A DNA stretch of 64,000 nucleotides. Source: Lewinellaceae bacterium. GTDB lineage: Bacteria; Bacteroidota; Bacteroidia; Chitinophagales; Saprospiraceae. The position numbers and the translations under genes are program-made. The stretch's first letter is position 1; every line of letters begins with the position of its first letter. The stretch spans positions 1-64,000 of the forward strand of contig JADJOD010000007.1 of the NCBI GenBank assembly GCA_016713985.1, given 5' to 3'. Positions 27,790-37,366 of this stretch are shown in pieces. The notes below the pieces were generated by a model that was not told where the DNA came from, did no database searches, and saw only the letters and a program-made list of their open reading frames with translations.

Positions 27790-28383
27790 ATGACGCCACA
27801 GTTCTTAATCGACTTCAAAGATTTTATCAGTCAGCCCTGGCCATGGTGGGTTGCGGGGCCATTGTTATCCCTGATCATGTTTGTTTTGCTCTGGTTCGGG
27901 CACGAGTTCGGGATATCGGAAAATTTCCGGTTAATGTGTGCTGCCGACGGCGCGGACGAACTCAACGAGTTTTTCAAAATTAACTGGCAATCAGGCATTT
28001 GGAACCTGCTTGTAGCGCTGGGCGCCGTATTCGGGGGGTATTTGGCTTCGCACTATTTCCTGTCGCCGGACGGCAATGTGGCCCATGTATCGGCAGCGAC
28101 AATGACTTGTCTGCAGGATGCAAACTTTCAATTCAGCGAAGGGAAGGTGCCGCTGGTGCCGCATTTTTACAGTTGGGAGTATTTATTCACCTGGCGCGGC
28201 TTGCTGATTATCGCAGGAGGCGGTTTTCTGGTCGGTTTTGGTGCGCGTTACGCAGGCGGGTGTACGTCAGGCCATGCCATCAGCGGATTGTCGGCGCTCC
28301 AGTTGCCATCGCTGATCGCCGTAGTCGGTTTCTTTTTGGGCGGTTTGTTCATGACACACCTCCTGTTTCCTTTCATTTTTTGA
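27790..28383 (+). CDS. YeeE/YedE family membrane protein, first half
   Basis: A 197-residue protein with about five TM helices. The ATG at 27790 is chosen because the part upstream to 27640 is not protein-like. The conserved motif GARYAGGCTSGHAISGLS, with its cysteine, is the hallmark of YeeE/YedE (DUF395) transporters; YeeE-type proteins take up thiosulfate or related sulfur species. Here, as commonly in Bacteroidota, the transporter is encoded as two half-size proteins, with the second starting 14 bases downstream. Divergence from SQR and the shared CRP/FNR-type site support a role in sulfide, thiosulfate or sulfane sulfur traffic. Confidence 0.9.
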   Translation: MTPQFLIDFKDFISQPWPWWVAGPLLSLIMFVLLWFGHEFGISENFRLMCAADGADELNEFFKINWQSGIWNLLVALGAVFGGYLASHYFLSPDGNVAHVSAATMTCLQDANFQFSEGKVPLVPHFYSWEYLFTWRGLLIIAGGGFLVGFGARYAGGCTSGHAISGLSALQLPSLIAVVGFFLGGLFMTHLLFPFIF

Positions 28384-28396
28384 ATCATTGTCCACT

Positions 28397-28810
28397 ATGA
28401 AACAGTCGCGGTATATTTTGATCGGTATTTTGCTGGGAATGGTCCTGTATAAAAGTGAAGCCGTTTCGTGGTTTCGGATTTACGAGATGTTCCATTTTCA
28501 ATCCTTCCACATGTACGGTATCATCGGTTCTGCGGTGCTCACCGGAATTGTACTGGTGCAATTGATCCGGCAGCGTCACCTGAAAAATCTGGAGGGAGAA
28601 GAGATTGTTATTAAAGACAAAAACAAATCGGTTCCCCGGTATCTGCTGGGCGGGTTTATTTTTGGTATGGGCTGGGCCCTGGCCGGCGCCTGCCCGGCAC
28701 CCATGTTTATTTTGCTTGGAAGCGGGTATACCGTATTTGTCGTTTACCTCGTCATGGCAATGACCGGTACGTATGTATACGGGTTGTTGCGGAAGCGGTT
28801 GCCGCAATAA
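28397..28810 (+). CDS. YeeE/YedE (DUF6691) membrane protein, second half
   Basis: A 137-residue protein with about four TM helices, pairing with the upstream half. The ATG at 28397 begins MKQSRYILIGILLGMVLYKS. The conserved cysteine motif is FGMGWALAGACPAPMFILLG. In single-chain YeeE/YedE proteins both Cys-containing repeats lie in one pore, so the two gene products probably assemble into one transporter. The genes are cotranscribed. The gene is convergent with accC (34-base gap). Confidence 0.9.
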   Translation: MKQSRYILIGILLGMVLYKSEAVSWFRIYEMFHFQSFHMYGIIGSAVLTGIVLVQLIRQRHLKNLEGEEIVIKDKNKSVPRYLLGGFIFGMGWALAGACPAPMFILLGSGYTVFVVYLVMAMTGTYVYGLLRKRLPQ

Positions 28811-28843
28811 CGCTAAAGGCGCCCGGGTTGTGTAAGGAAGTTG

Positions 28844-30313
28844 CTACACCCTGTTTTTCCAATCCGATCCGGCAGGTTCCACCACCTTCAACTGCCGTTT
28901 GTGGTCGAGGTGAAGCCGCAGCGCCAGGAGAGCCGCCACTTCCGCTTCGTCGCGGTGGCTGTCGATGAGTTTTTCAGGGGTGTAATAATGTTGCACAAAG
29001 TGGGTGTCGAAATCGGCCGACGCAAAAGCCGGGTGATCGAGTACGAACCGGCCGAAGGGCAGGGTGGTTGCCACCCCTTCCACCTCGTAACCGGCTATGG
29101 CTTCCTTCATTTTTTGAATGGCCTCGTCGCGGGTGGCGCCGTGTACAACGAGTTTGGCCAGCATCGGGTCGTAATAAATCGGCACTTCCATGCCTTCGTC
29201 GTAGCCGCCGTCGACCCGAATGCCGGGTCCATGTGGCAGGCGGTATTTGGTCAAGGTACCCACGGAAGGCAGGAAATTGTTCAGCGGATCTTCGGCGTAA
29301 ACGCGCAATTCGAGGGCATGGCCGTTGATTTGCAGGTCTTCCTGGGTAAAAGGCAGTTTTTCGCCGCGGGCTACCCGGATTTGCAGCTCCACGAGGTCGA
29401 GCCCGGTGATCATCTCCGTGACGGGGTGCTCCACCTGGAGGCGTGTGTTCATTTCCAGGAAGTAAAACCGGCGCTGCTCGTCTACCAGAAATTCGACCGT
29501 ACCGGCGCCGACGTACCGGCAGGCCCGGGCAACACGAATGGCGGCTTCACCCATAGCCTGGCGCAGCTCCGGGGTCAGTATGGCGCTGGGCGCTTCTTCC
29601 ACTACTTTCTGATGCCTGCGCTGGATCGAACATTCCCTTTCGAAGAGATAAACGATATTGCCGTGTGTGTCTCCCATTACCTGCACCTCCACGTGGCGGG
29701 GGCCGGTTACGTATTTTTCGATAAAAACGGAGCCGTCGCCGAAGGCGGAAACCGCTTCGGAGATCGCGCGTTCCATTTGTTCCTTCAACTCACCCTCCCG
29801 TTCCACGATACGCATACCCTTGCCGCCGCCGCCGGCCGACGCTTTGATCAGAATGGGATACCCGACGCGGCGGCCGATCTCTTTGGCCATTTCCACGTCG
29901 GTGATGGCTTCCTCGATACCCGGCACCATGGGTACATCGAATTTTTTAGCCGCTTCTTTAGCCGCCAGTTTACTGCCCATCATTTCGATGCTGTGGGGTT
30001 CCGGGCCGATAAAGGCAATACCTGCGTCGGCCACCATCTGTGCAAAACCCGCATTTTCACTTAAAAACCCGTAGCCGGGGTGAATGCCTTCCACACCCAG
30101 TTTGCGGGCGGCGTCGATGATTTTATCGCCGCGCAGGTAACTCTGTGCGGAAGGAGGCGGGCCAAGCAGCACGGCTTCGTCGGCAAAACGCACATGCGGC
30201 GCGTGGCGGTCGGCTTCCGAATAAACGGCTACTGTTTGTATACCCATCCGGCGCGCGGTCCGCATGATCCGGAGGGCAATTTCGCCCCTGTTGGCAACAA
30301 GTATCTTTTTCAT
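28844..30313 (-). CDS. accC: Acetyl-CoA carboxylase, biotin carboxylase subunit
   Basis: A 489-residue ATP-grasp enzyme carboxylating biotin on its carrier protein with bicarbonate and ATP. The start at 30313 (MKKILVANRGEIALRIMRTA) is the family's usual N-terminus; an ATG three codons upstream is also open. Hallmarks are HPGYGFLSENAGFAQM, the ATP loop KASAGGGGKGMRIV, ECSIQRRHQKVVEEAPS and FLEMNTRLQVEHPVTE. The final ~45 residues extend past typical AccC; such tails are seen in Bacteroidota carboxylase subunits that may also serve propionyl-CoA carboxylase. No accB or carboxyltransferase gene is adjacent. It follows a Tet-type efflux gene by 15 bases in the same direction. Confidence 0.92.
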   Translation of the reverse strand: MKKILVANRGEIALRIMRTARRMGIQTVAVYSEADRHAPHVRFADEAVLLGPPPSAQSYLRGDKIIDAARKLGVEGIHPGYGFLSENAGFAQMVADAGIAFIGPEPHSIEMMGSKLAAKEAAKKFDVPMVPGIEEAITDVEMAKEIGRRVGYPILIKASAGGGGKGMRIVEREGELKEQMERAISEAVSAFGDGSVFIEKYVTGPRHVEVQVMGDTHGNIVYLFERECSIQRRHQKVVEEAPSAILTPELRQAMGEAAIRVARACRYVGAGTVEFLVDEQRRFYFLEMNTRLQVEHPVTEMITGLDLVELQIRVARGEKLPFTQEDLQINGHALELRVYAEDPLNNFLPSVGTLTKYRLPHGPGIRVDGGYDEGMEVPIYYDPMLAKLVVHGATRDEAIQKMKEAIAGYEVEGVATTLPFGRFVLDHPAFASADFDTHFVQHYYTPEKLIDSHRDEAEVAALLALRLHLDHKRQLKVVEPAGSDWKNRV

Positions 30314-30328
30314 ATTTAACATGAGTAT

Positions 30329-31546
30329 TTAATCCTTCAGCCGCATTTTTAAGGTTCGATACGCGAGCAAGGTGCTGATTAATGCAAGAAAGGCGCCTGT
30401 AAGCATCGCCGACCCCGGAAAATAAACGGGAGCGTCGGGGCCGGTGAAATACGCAAAAATTCCGGTCATCAGGGGTGGTCCGATAATGGTTGTGAGGCTC
30501 ATCAGGCTGGTCAGTCCGCCCTGCAACTCGCCCTGTTCGTTGGATGGGACCTGTGTGGAGATAATGCCCTGCAACGAGGGTCCTGCGATGCCGCCGAGGC
30601 AATAGGGGATGAGAAAAACAAACATCATCCAACCCGAGGAAGCAAATGCAAACAGGGTAAAACCGATACAATACATCGCCAGACCGGCGTATACGCCGCG
30701 TTTTTGTCCCAATGCCGGAATCAGTACCCGAATCAGTCCGGCCTGCACGATGGCGGTAATCAGTCCGACCACACTGAGTGAAATACCCACCATACGTTCG
30801 TCCCATTTGAATTTTTCCATGGTGTAGTACGACCAGGCGCCCTGCACAGCCTGGGAGGCGATATACAGCAGCACCAGTGATGCCACCAGGCCGCTGATGA
30901 CGGGATATTTGCGGAGTTGAAGCAGGGTGCCAACGGGGTTGGCCCGTTTCCAGTCGAAAGGCCGGCGGTTTTCCGGTTTGAGGGACTCGGGCAGCACAAA
31001 CAAACCGTACAACCAGTTGATCAGGGCCAGGGCCGCCGCCGCAAGGAAGGGCGCCCGCGGGCCGTATTGTCCCAACAGACCGCCGATGGCCGGGCCAATG
31101 ATAAAACCCAGGCCGAAGGCCGCGCCTACCATGCCAAAATTCTGTGCGCGTTTTTCCGGCGTGCTTATGTCGGCAATATATGCCGCACCGGTGGTGAAAC
31201 TGCTGCCCATCACCCCCGCCAGCAAACGCCCCACAAACAGCCAACCGATGGTTGGTGCAAATGCCTGAAAAATATAATCGATGCCGAAACCGAACAGGGA
31301 AAACAACAAGATGGGTCTTCGTCCGTAACGATCACTCAGTCCGCCGAGCACAGGCGCACAAAGAAACTGCATCAGGGCATACGCAAACATCAGCCAGCCG
31401 CCGATCTGGGAAGCGTGACTGAGGGTCTCGCCTGTCAGGTGCATGATCAGTTTGGGCAAAACCGGAATGATAATGCCGAATCCGATAACATCGATCAGAA
31501 GGGTGACAAAGATAAAACCGACGGCGGCCGGGCGATGGAGCGACAT
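30329..31546 (-). CDS. TetA-type MFS efflux transporter
   Basis: A 405-residue major facilitator with twelve TM segments, of the TCR/Tet drug:H+ antiporter family. Typical features are the first helix LIDVIGFGIIIPVLPKLI, motif A GGLSDRYGRRPILL between TM2 and TM3, GRLLAGVMGSSFTTGAAYI and the antiporter motif C-like GLGFIIGPAIGGLLG. Chromosomal members are common in Bacteroidota and often not linked to tetracycline resistance, so the substrate is open. The gene sits 15 bases upstream of accC and probably shares its transcript, a curious pairing without obvious metabolic logic. Confidence 0.92.
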   Translation of the reverse strand: MSLHRPAAVGFIFVTLLIDVIGFGIIIPVLPKLIMHLTGETLSHASQIGGWLMFAYALMQFLCAPVLGGLSDRYGRRPILLFSLFGFGIDYIFQAFAPTIGWLFVGRLLAGVMGSSFTTGAAYIADISTPEKRAQNFGMVGAAFGLGFIIGPAIGGLLGQYGPRAPFLAAAALALINWLYGLFVLPESLKPENRRPFDWKRANPVGTLLQLRKYPVISGLVASLVLLYIASQAVQGAWSYYTMEKFKWDERMVGISLSVVGLITAIVQAGLIRVLIPALGQKRGVYAGLAMYCIGFTLFAFASSGWMMFVFLIPYCLGGIAGPSLQGIISTQVPSNEQGELQGGLTSLMSLTTIIGPPLMTGIFAYFTGPDAPVYFPGSAMLTGAFLALISTLLAYRTLKMRLKD

Positions 31547-31678
31547 ACGATGCTGTTTGGGCGTGTCCGTTTCGTTTTTGTGGGGGACTGAAAAAATTTA
31601 ACAATCGTAAAGTGTTAAAATTATTCGGCGCTAAACCTTCTATTAAGGGTTGCAAACAGGGTTTACTTTCAACAACAA

Positions 31679-32509
31679 TCAGGGGGAATACCGGGAAAAA
31701 TAGTCCACCAATAACTTATAAACAGCCTCCGTTCGTCCGGATTCGTACACCTTTCCCTCACATTCCCGCACCCAACGGATACCCCGTACTGCATTGGTCA
31801 GAAACACCTCGTTTGCGGTTAATAGGTCGGCGAAAGTAATGGATTTTTCACGAACCCCGTATCCCGCCGCTTTTGTTAAGGTGAGCAATAATTCCCGCAT
31901 CACGCCGGTTACACAACCGTCGGTCAGCGGCGGGGTATACAACGTATCGTTTTTTATCCAGAACAGGTTGCTGTTGGTCGTTTCACAAACGCGGTCATAC
32001 GCGTTCAGCAGGATCGCGTCGTCAAAACCCCTGCGAACGACTTCCATCGATGCGGCCACATAACGGGTTGCATGGAGGGTTTTTAACCCGGAAAACTGAT
32101 CCACAGGAAGCCGCACAGACCCGCAAAGCCCCAATCGCAGGCCCTCTGAAAGCCATTCGTAGTGGCCCGACTCCAACATCTGTGCAGCGATGAGGAATTG
32201 AGGGGTATTGTTTTCCGGGGTGTAAAGTCCGCCGGAGCTGCGCCAAACCGTCAGCCGGGCCCGGGCATTTGCCCCTGCAATCCGGCGGATTTCATGTTCA
32301 AAAAATGCTCCGGACCAATCCGGCGGCGCCTCAAATCCCAACAACCGCAAACCCCTTGAAAGCCGCGCCCAGTGGTATGCCATCAGCGGCACACGGCCTT
32401 CAAAAACCCGGATCGTCTCGACCAACCCGTCTCCGTAGTAGAGTCCACGTTGTGCGAGCGCCAGGCCGTCGGGCAGTTCTTTGAACAGATTGGAATTCAG
32501 ATTGAACAT
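31679..32509 (-). CDS. Aminotransferase class IV (aminodeoxychorismate lyase-like)
   Basis: A 276-residue PLP enzyme of fold type IV. It shows RGLYYGDGLVETIRVFEGR at the N-terminus, the PLP lysine Lys143 in SGLKTLHATRYVAA, the cofactor-binding CETTNSNLFW (Glu176) and the closing GCVTGVMRELLL and EVFLTNAVRGIRWVRECEG. The group includes 4-amino-4-deoxychorismate lyase (PabC, folate synthesis), branched-chain aminotransferases and D-amino acid aminotransferases. The length and the N-terminal GDGLFET-like motif favour a PabC-like role, but this cannot be settled from sequence alone. The gene stands alone, divergent from the M12B-like protease gene. Confidence 0.85.
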   Translation of the reverse strand: MFNLNSNLFKELPDGLALAQRGLYYGDGLVETIRVFEGRVPLMAYHWARLSRGLRLLGFEAPPDWSGAFFEHEIRRIAGANARARLTVWRSSGGLYTPENNTPQFLIAAQMLESGHYEWLSEGLRLGLCGSVRLPVDQFSGLKTLHATRYVAASMEVVRRGFDDAILLNAYDRVCETTNSNLFWIKNDTLYTPPLTDGCVTGVMRELLLTLTKAAGYGVREKSITFADLLTANEVFLTNAVRGIRWVRECEGKVYESGRTEAVYKLLVDYFSRYSP

Positions 32510-32575
32510 CGTTTCAGCCTTTTTTTAATCCCTTCCAAAACACTGATTTTTTCACCCTTTTAGTTTTGTTTGATT

Positions 32576-34981
32576 ATGACCAGATTTTCTTTAATCATCG
32601 TTCGTTCCTTCGGCCTTGCCTCGGTTTTGAGCCTTTTATCCGCCACAATTTTGCCCGCTCAAACTACGGGTTACGTTGCGGAATGGCTGGAAAGTTACCA
32701 CCTGTCGGGAAGTTTTCAACAGGTACAGATGCTGAGTATTGCGCAGGAGCGGACCGATCTGCAAACGGTGGTTGACCAGGCCACCATCCTTGAACCCGAC
32801 CCCGCTGTGTTAAACCAGCTTCTTCAAACCGCACCTTTAACCATAACTTACACTATTCCAAATGCTTATGGAGAAACATTTGAACTCGAACTTGTAAAAA
32901 CAGAAATACTGGCCCCCGGTTTTACATTGGGCAGCCTGGGCGCGAATGCCGCCGAAAATCTGCCCTATCAACCCGGACTTCACTACCGCGGCTTGGTGAA
33001 AGGCCGCTCGGGTTCGCTGGCATCGGTGAGTTTTTTTGAAACAGGCGTCATGGCCATGATTAATGACGGCAATGACGTATTTCAACTCGGCCAGTTGGAA
33101 GACGACCCGGGAAGGTACATTTTGTACCGGGTCCGCGACCTGAAGGCCGCTTCGCCGTTCACTTGTTTTACCGAAGATGAAAGCGCCGTTCCGGGTGAAG
33201 AATCCGTGGCGGACGACCGCGGGGTGGGCTGCAAAACCGTGCAGGTGTATTTTGAATGCGACTACAAGATGTACGTCGACAAGGGTTCAAGTACCACCAA
33301 CGTCACCAATTATGTTACCGGTTTTTTTAATCAGGTTGCGACACTGTACGCAAACGAAAATGTAGGTATTGCCATTTCTCAAATATACGTCTGGACATCA
33401 TCGGACCCCTATGCTTCATACGGCAGCACCAGTTCCGTGTTAAACGCTTTCCGCGCCACCCGGGGCACCAATTTCACCGGGAATCTGGCGCATTTCCTCT
33501 CTACCCGCAACCTTGGAGGTGGTATCGCCTATCTCGACGTCATTTGTTTTAAAAACTATGCGCACGGGGTAAGCGCTATCAATAATTCCTATCAAAATGT
33601 GCCGACATTTTCCTGGACGGTGGAAGTGGTGACACACGAACTGGGGCACAACCTCGGGTCGTGGCACACTCATTCCTGCAACTGGCCGGGCGGAGCACTC
33701 GATAACTGTTACACCCCCGAAGGTGGCTGCGCTTCGGGCCCTGCGCCCTCCAACGGGGGGACCATCATGAGTTATTGCCACCTGACCAGTTACGGCATCA
33801 ACTTTAACAATGGTTTCGGAAGTGTTCCGGGAAACCGAATCCGGACGCAGGTTCAAAATGCATCCTGCCTGACCTCGTCCGGCACCGTGCCGGCCGGCCT
33901 CACGGCTTCTAACATCACCGGTTCGTCGGCCAAACTTTCATGGGGCGCTGTCGCGGGGGCGACCACTTACACCGTTCAATACAAAACCTCCGCCGCTTCC
34001 ACCTGGACGACTGCCGGAACGAGCACCTCAGCCTCCTTCAATTTAACCGGATTAGCCGCCACCACCACCTACAACTGGCAGGTAAAAACCGATTGTTCCA
34101 ACTACTCCGCAACCGCCAGTTTTACGACAGTCAGCGGCGGAGGCGGCGGAACCGCTTGCAACCCGCCGACCGGGCTGGCCAACACGAATATCACGGCCAG
34201 TTCAGCCACCCTGTCCTGGACGCCGGTGAGCGACGCCGCCAACTATACCGTTCAATACAAAAAAAACACGTCAGCGACATGGTCGACCGCAGGCACCACC
34301 TCCGGCAGCAGTTATGCCCTCAGCGGGCTGAGCGCCGCGACGGGTTACAACTGGCAGGTAAAAGCCAATTGTTCGGGCTACTCCGGGGTGGCAAGTTTCA
34401 GCACCCTGAGCAGCGGCGGGGGCGGCGGTTCGGCCTGTAATCCACCTTCCGCGCTCAACAACAATACCGTGACTGCCAAAACCGCAGCGATCTCCTGGTC
34501 GCCGGTGAGCGGGGCAAGCAACTATACCCTTCAGATCAAATACGCTTCTTCAAGTACCTGGTACACACTCGGCACAGTATCCGCAACACAAGTGACAATC
34601 AGTGGGTTACAGGCATCGACTTCGTATCACTGGCGGGTTAGACCCAGTTGTTCCACGGTTTACTCTGCCGCCAAACTGCTCACCACTCCCGCTTCACTGA
34701 TCGGGGAGGAGGCCGAAGAAATCAGTGTGCCGGTCGTCAGTTACCTGCAATTGTATCCCAACCCCGCAGCAGATCACCTGAACCTGGAATATACCGGCGA
34801 CATTACGACAAACACCGAAATACGGGTGCAGGACATAACCGGCCGTATGGTACTCCGGCAAAACTGTACGCAGGAAAATCAGGTGCTCGATGTGTCGCGT
34901 TTACAGGCGGGGCTTTACATTTTGTCGGTCACGAATGGAGAAAAACAGGTGGCGCAAAAACGGTTTGTGAAGGCGAATTGA
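32576..34981 (+). CDS. T9SS-exported reprolysin-like (M12B) metalloprotease with FN3 domains
   Basis: An 801-residue secreted protease. The ATG at 32576 is used; the signal peptide runs to about residue 28 (LLSATILPAQ). An N-terminal prodomain-like part (about 30-200) precedes the catalytic domain with the metzincin motif HELGHNLGSWH (residues 354-364) and the Met-turn region GGTIMSYCHL. Three fibronectin type III domains follow (about 440-700), each opening with ITxSSAxLSWxxVxxAxxYTVQYK-like text and joined by GGGGG linkers. The last 80 residues (LYPNPAADHLNLEY ... AGLYILSVTNGEKQVAQKRF) form a T9SS type A sorting domain. It probably degrades extracellular protein. Confidence 0.92.
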   Translation: MTRFSLIIVRSFGLASVLSLLSATILPAQTTGYVAEWLESYHLSGSFQQVQMLSIAQERTDLQTVVDQATILEPDPAVLNQLLQTAPLTITYTIPNAYGETFELELVKTEILAPGFTLGSLGANAAENLPYQPGLHYRGLVKGRSGSLASVSFFETGVMAMINDGNDVFQLGQLEDDPGRYILYRVRDLKAASPFTCFTEDESAVPGEESVADDRGVGCKTVQVYFECDYKMYVDKGSSTTNVTNYVTGFFNQVATLYANENVGIAISQIYVWTSSDPYASYGSTSSVLNAFRATRGTNFTGNLAHFLSTRNLGGGIAYLDVICFKNYAHGVSAINNSYQNVPTFSWTVEVVTHELGHNLGSWHTHSCNWPGGALDNCYTPEGGCASGPAPSNGGTIMSYCHLTSYGINFNNGFGSVPGNRIRTQVQNASCLTSSGTVPAGLTASNITGSSAKLSWGAVAGATTYTVQYKTSAASTWTTAGTSTSASFNLTGLAATTTYNWQVKTDCSNYSATASFTTVSGGGGGTACNPPTGLANTNITASSATLSWTPVSDAANYTVQYKKNTSATWSTAGTTSGSSYALSGLSAATGYNWQVKANCSGYSGVASFSTLSSGGGGGSACNPPSALNNNTVTAKTAAISWSPVSGASNYTLQIKYASSSTWYTLGTVSATQVTISGLQASTSYHWRVRPSCSTVYSAAKLLTTPASLIGEEAEEISVPVVSYLQLYPNPAADHLNLEYTGDITTNTEIRVQDITGRMVLRQNCTQENQVLDVSRLQAGLYILSVTNGEKQVAQKRFVKAN

Positions 34982-35023
34982 GCCGAAACGCAGTGGTTTA
35001 TCACGAAAGCAGAGCCAAATTAT

Positions 35024-35063
35024 GAGGGCGTTTCATTGGTCATTGGACTTATGAAGCGCCCTC
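35024..35063. terminator. Bidirectional hairpin between convergent genes
   Basis: A 13-bp stem (GAGGGCGTTTCAT with ATGAAGCGCCCTC, one wobble pair) has a 14-base loop, placed 42 bases after the protease stop and just before the stop of the GH43 gene on the other strand. Confidence 0.55.
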
Positions 35064-35065
35064 TG

Positions 35066-36814
35066 TCAAAAGGCTTTCAGCACCTGCGACCTTGCACTTA
35101 TCCCGTTTTCATTAAACGCTTCTATCTGAAAATAATACGGCAGGTTTTTATCCATGCCGTTGAAGTAGTATTCATTTTTGCCGTATACCATAATACTGCT
35201 GTACAGTTTATCCGGTTCCACGCCGAAGTAGATGGTGTACCCGGTCGCCTGGTCATTCCATTGCCATTTCAGCCAGGCGTTGCGGGGTTCACTTTTGCCG
35301 CGCAACACCACAAAATGCTGCACGGTATCCGGCGGCATACCGGCGCCATTGCCAAAGACGCGGAATCCGCTGATGGCGAATTTGCCCGAAGGCATGTGGA
35401 GGTTTTCCAATTTTAAAAAACGGGTTACGACGGGTTTGGGCAGTTCCACGTAATCATGGGGCACGTCGGTTTGGTTGCGCGATTTGTCCACCAGCAGTTT
35501 CCATTTTTTGCCGTCGTGAGAGTGGTAAATTTTGTACTGGTGATACAATCCCGCTTGTTTGCCCAAAAACACGGCGTCCTGATCGGCGTAATTGACCTGC
35601 AGGGCCGAAACCGTGCAGGCGCCGCCGAGGTCGGTTTGCAGCCATTCGCCGGAATTGCCGGTAGCGGCACTCCAGTACGTTTTGATGTCTTCGTCTACTG
35701 CAAAATTGGGCGAATAGCCGCCCAGAACGGAAGAAACCTGCACGGGTTTGTTGTAATTGAGCAACATCCAGCCCGAAAAACGGCTTTGCAAGTGATCGGC
35801 TTTGCCCGAGGGTAAATAGTGCGGATAATCGCCGTAGGCCGTATTGCAGTACAGTACGTCGTCGTGGTCAAAACCCGCCGGCCAGATGCCCAGGCGCCGT
35901 TCGAAGTTGTTTTTTACCGAAATGGCGATCGTGGATACGTGCCACCAGTTGCCCGAATGATCCTGATACGTGGCGCCGTGGCCCGCGCCGCGTGCAAAGC
36001 CGCCGGGTTTGTAGGCAAATGGATTATGTCGTTGATATTCAAAGGGTCCCAAGGGTGATTTTCCGATATAAACTCCGTCGCCATAACCGCTGAATTCGGT
36101 GCCGGGTGCGCCGTACTGCAAATAATATTTTCCGTTGTGTTTGTTCATCCAGGCTCCTTCGATAAAGGGATCGAGAAAAGTATTGTCCTGGTGTTCGCCA
36201 AATCGCTCCCAGCCGTGCTGGTCGTCGTGCAGGCGGATCAGTTCCCGGCGTTCCCCGATCGGTTGCAGGCTATGGCGATCCACTTCCTGTCCGTAGATCG
36301 GGTACAGGTTGCTGGAGCCGAAATACAGGTACAAGCGCCCGTCGTCGTCCGGAAAAAAAGCCGGGTCCCAGGCGCCCGCCTGAAAGGAATCCACCGCTTC
36401 GGTCCAGCTGTCGCGCTGCGGGTCGGTACTCATCCAGAGCGGAAAATTTTTCGCATACGTGGAGCCGATCACCAACAAGGTATCGCCCAGGGCAAATACC
36501 GCGGGTGCACACAACTCGTCGTAGACCTTATGCCAGGGTTTCAGGAACCTGCGGGGAACAAAAGTCCACGACGACATGTCGTCGCTCCACCAATACCCCC
36601 ACTGGTTGGTGGAGAAAAGGTAGTATTTGCCTTTAAACAGGGTGATTACGGGATCGGCTGTAGCGCGATGCCGGCCCATTTCCGAAAAATTAGGAATGGG
36701 CGTGTAGCCGTAGTCGAGATTGACGGGGTTGCAGTACGTTTTTGGCTGCGCCGGGGCCGGCAACAGGGTGGCAAAAAACGCGGGCAGGAGGAGGAGAATC
36801 CGTATACTTTCCAT
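35066..36814 (-). CDS. Secreted GH43-family glycosidase with discoidin and FN3-like domains
   Basis: A 582-residue protein. The ATG at 36814 opens a signal peptide (MESIRILLLLPAFFATLLPA). The catalytic five-bladed propeller of GH43 spans about residues 40-335, with the expected acidic triad: Asp54 in TADPVI, Asp150 in AWDPAFF and Glu219 in FIEGAW. GH43 enzymes remove arabinose or xylose units or cut related linkages; the exact substrate is unclear. A F5/8 type C (discoidin-like) carbohydrate-binding domain follows (about 355-495: SAATGNSGEWLQTDLGGACT, HSHDGKKWKLLVDKS, YVELPKPVVTRFLKLEN), then an FN3-like domain to the end. It lies 13 bases downstream of the DUF7009 gene. Confidence 0.88.
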   Translation of the reverse strand: MESIRILLLLPAFFATLLPAPAQPKTYCNPVNLDYGYTPIPNFSEMGRHRATADPVITLFKGKYYLFSTNQWGYWWSDDMSSWTFVPRRFLKPWHKVYDELCAPAVFALGDTLLVIGSTYAKNFPLWMSTDPQRDSWTEAVDSFQAGAWDPAFFPDDDGRLYLYFGSSNLYPIYGQEVDRHSLQPIGERRELIRLHDDQHGWERFGEHQDNTFLDPFIEGAWMNKHNGKYYLQYGAPGTEFSGYGDGVYIGKSPLGPFEYQRHNPFAYKPGGFARGAGHGATYQDHSGNWWHVSTIAISVKNNFERRLGIWPAGFDHDDVLYCNTAYGDYPHYLPSGKADHLQSRFSGWMLLNYNKPVQVSSVLGGYSPNFAVDEDIKTYWSAATGNSGEWLQTDLGGACTVSALQVNYADQDAVFLGKQAGLYHQYKIYHSHDGKKWKLLVDKSRNQTDVPHDYVELPKPVVTRFLKLENLHMPSGKFAISGFRVFGNGAGMPPDTVQHFVVLRGKSEPRNAWLKWQWNDQATGYTIYFGVEPDKLYSSIMVYGKNEYYFNGMDKNLPYYFQIEAFNENGISARSQVLKAF

Positions 36815-36827
36815 ATCGGCACATCCG

Positions 36828-37205
36828 TTAACAAACAGCATTGGGATTCGGGTAATTGTCCGACTGATCCTCCTGCGTAGCATCCAGGCAGGCGAAGTCT
36901 TTTTCCAGGAGCAAACCCAGCGTTACACCCGGCGCCACCTGCACGTCGTTTTTAAAACCCACCCGGTCTTCTTCGAACCAGTTTTTGGCTGCATCCGCGG
37001 GGATGAACAGGGTGATTTTGTGGCCCTCAAACGTCGCTTGCAGGCCGTCGATCCCACTTTTTGACGCAATGGCGTAAACGAAGGTTTGTTCGGCGGCAGG
37101 GCCAAATCTGGTTTCCTCAGCCAGATAACCCGCCTCGCCGAGGGTCTTCACCTCGGTTTGTGTAAGGCGATAGCGGATAAAATTACCTTTGATGCGGATT
37201 TTCAT
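36828..37205 (-). CDS. DUF7009-like small protein next to fdhD
   Basis: A 125-residue soluble protein beginning MKIRIKGNFIRYRLTQTEVK, a start typical of a small Bacteroidota family annotated DUF7009. Then come EETRFGPAAEQTFVYAI, a beta strand-rich middle (ATFEGHKITLFIPADAAKNW) and a C-terminal acidic, Cys-containing tail (KDFACLDATQEDQSDNYPNP, NAVC). The Cys/Asp-rich tail could bind metal, although this is speculation. It lies between fdhD and the GH43 gene on the same strand. Proximity to fdhD suggests a link to molybdenum enzyme maturation, but function is unknown. Confidence 0.75.
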   Translation of the reverse strand: MKIRIKGNFIRYRLTQTEVKTLGEAGYLAEETRFGPAAEQTFVYAIASKSGIDGLQATFEGHKITLFIPADAAKNWFEEDRVGFKNDVQVAPGVTLGLLLEKDFACLDATQEDQSDNYPNPNAVC

Positions 37206-37366
37206 ATATGACGAAGTAACGCCAACCTCTGGTTGGCAGTCTGACGAAGCATTTCAAACCAGATGTTTTTGGTTACAAATATTTGATTTTCAACTAAAAA
37301 AATTTTACCAGCACACTATTCCCGCTGCGGCAAACAGCCTGGTTTCAGGGCAAAAATAGGGTTTCA

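Noticed and set aside
28841..30064. Long plus-strand open frame (407 codons) opposite accC
   Set aside because: It is the antisense of a well-supported biotin carboxylase; its translation has no family-like segments and arises from codon bias of the real gene.
36137..36880. 247-codon plus-strand frame
   Set aside because: It is antisense to the GH43 gene, whose acidic triad and signal peptide are clear.
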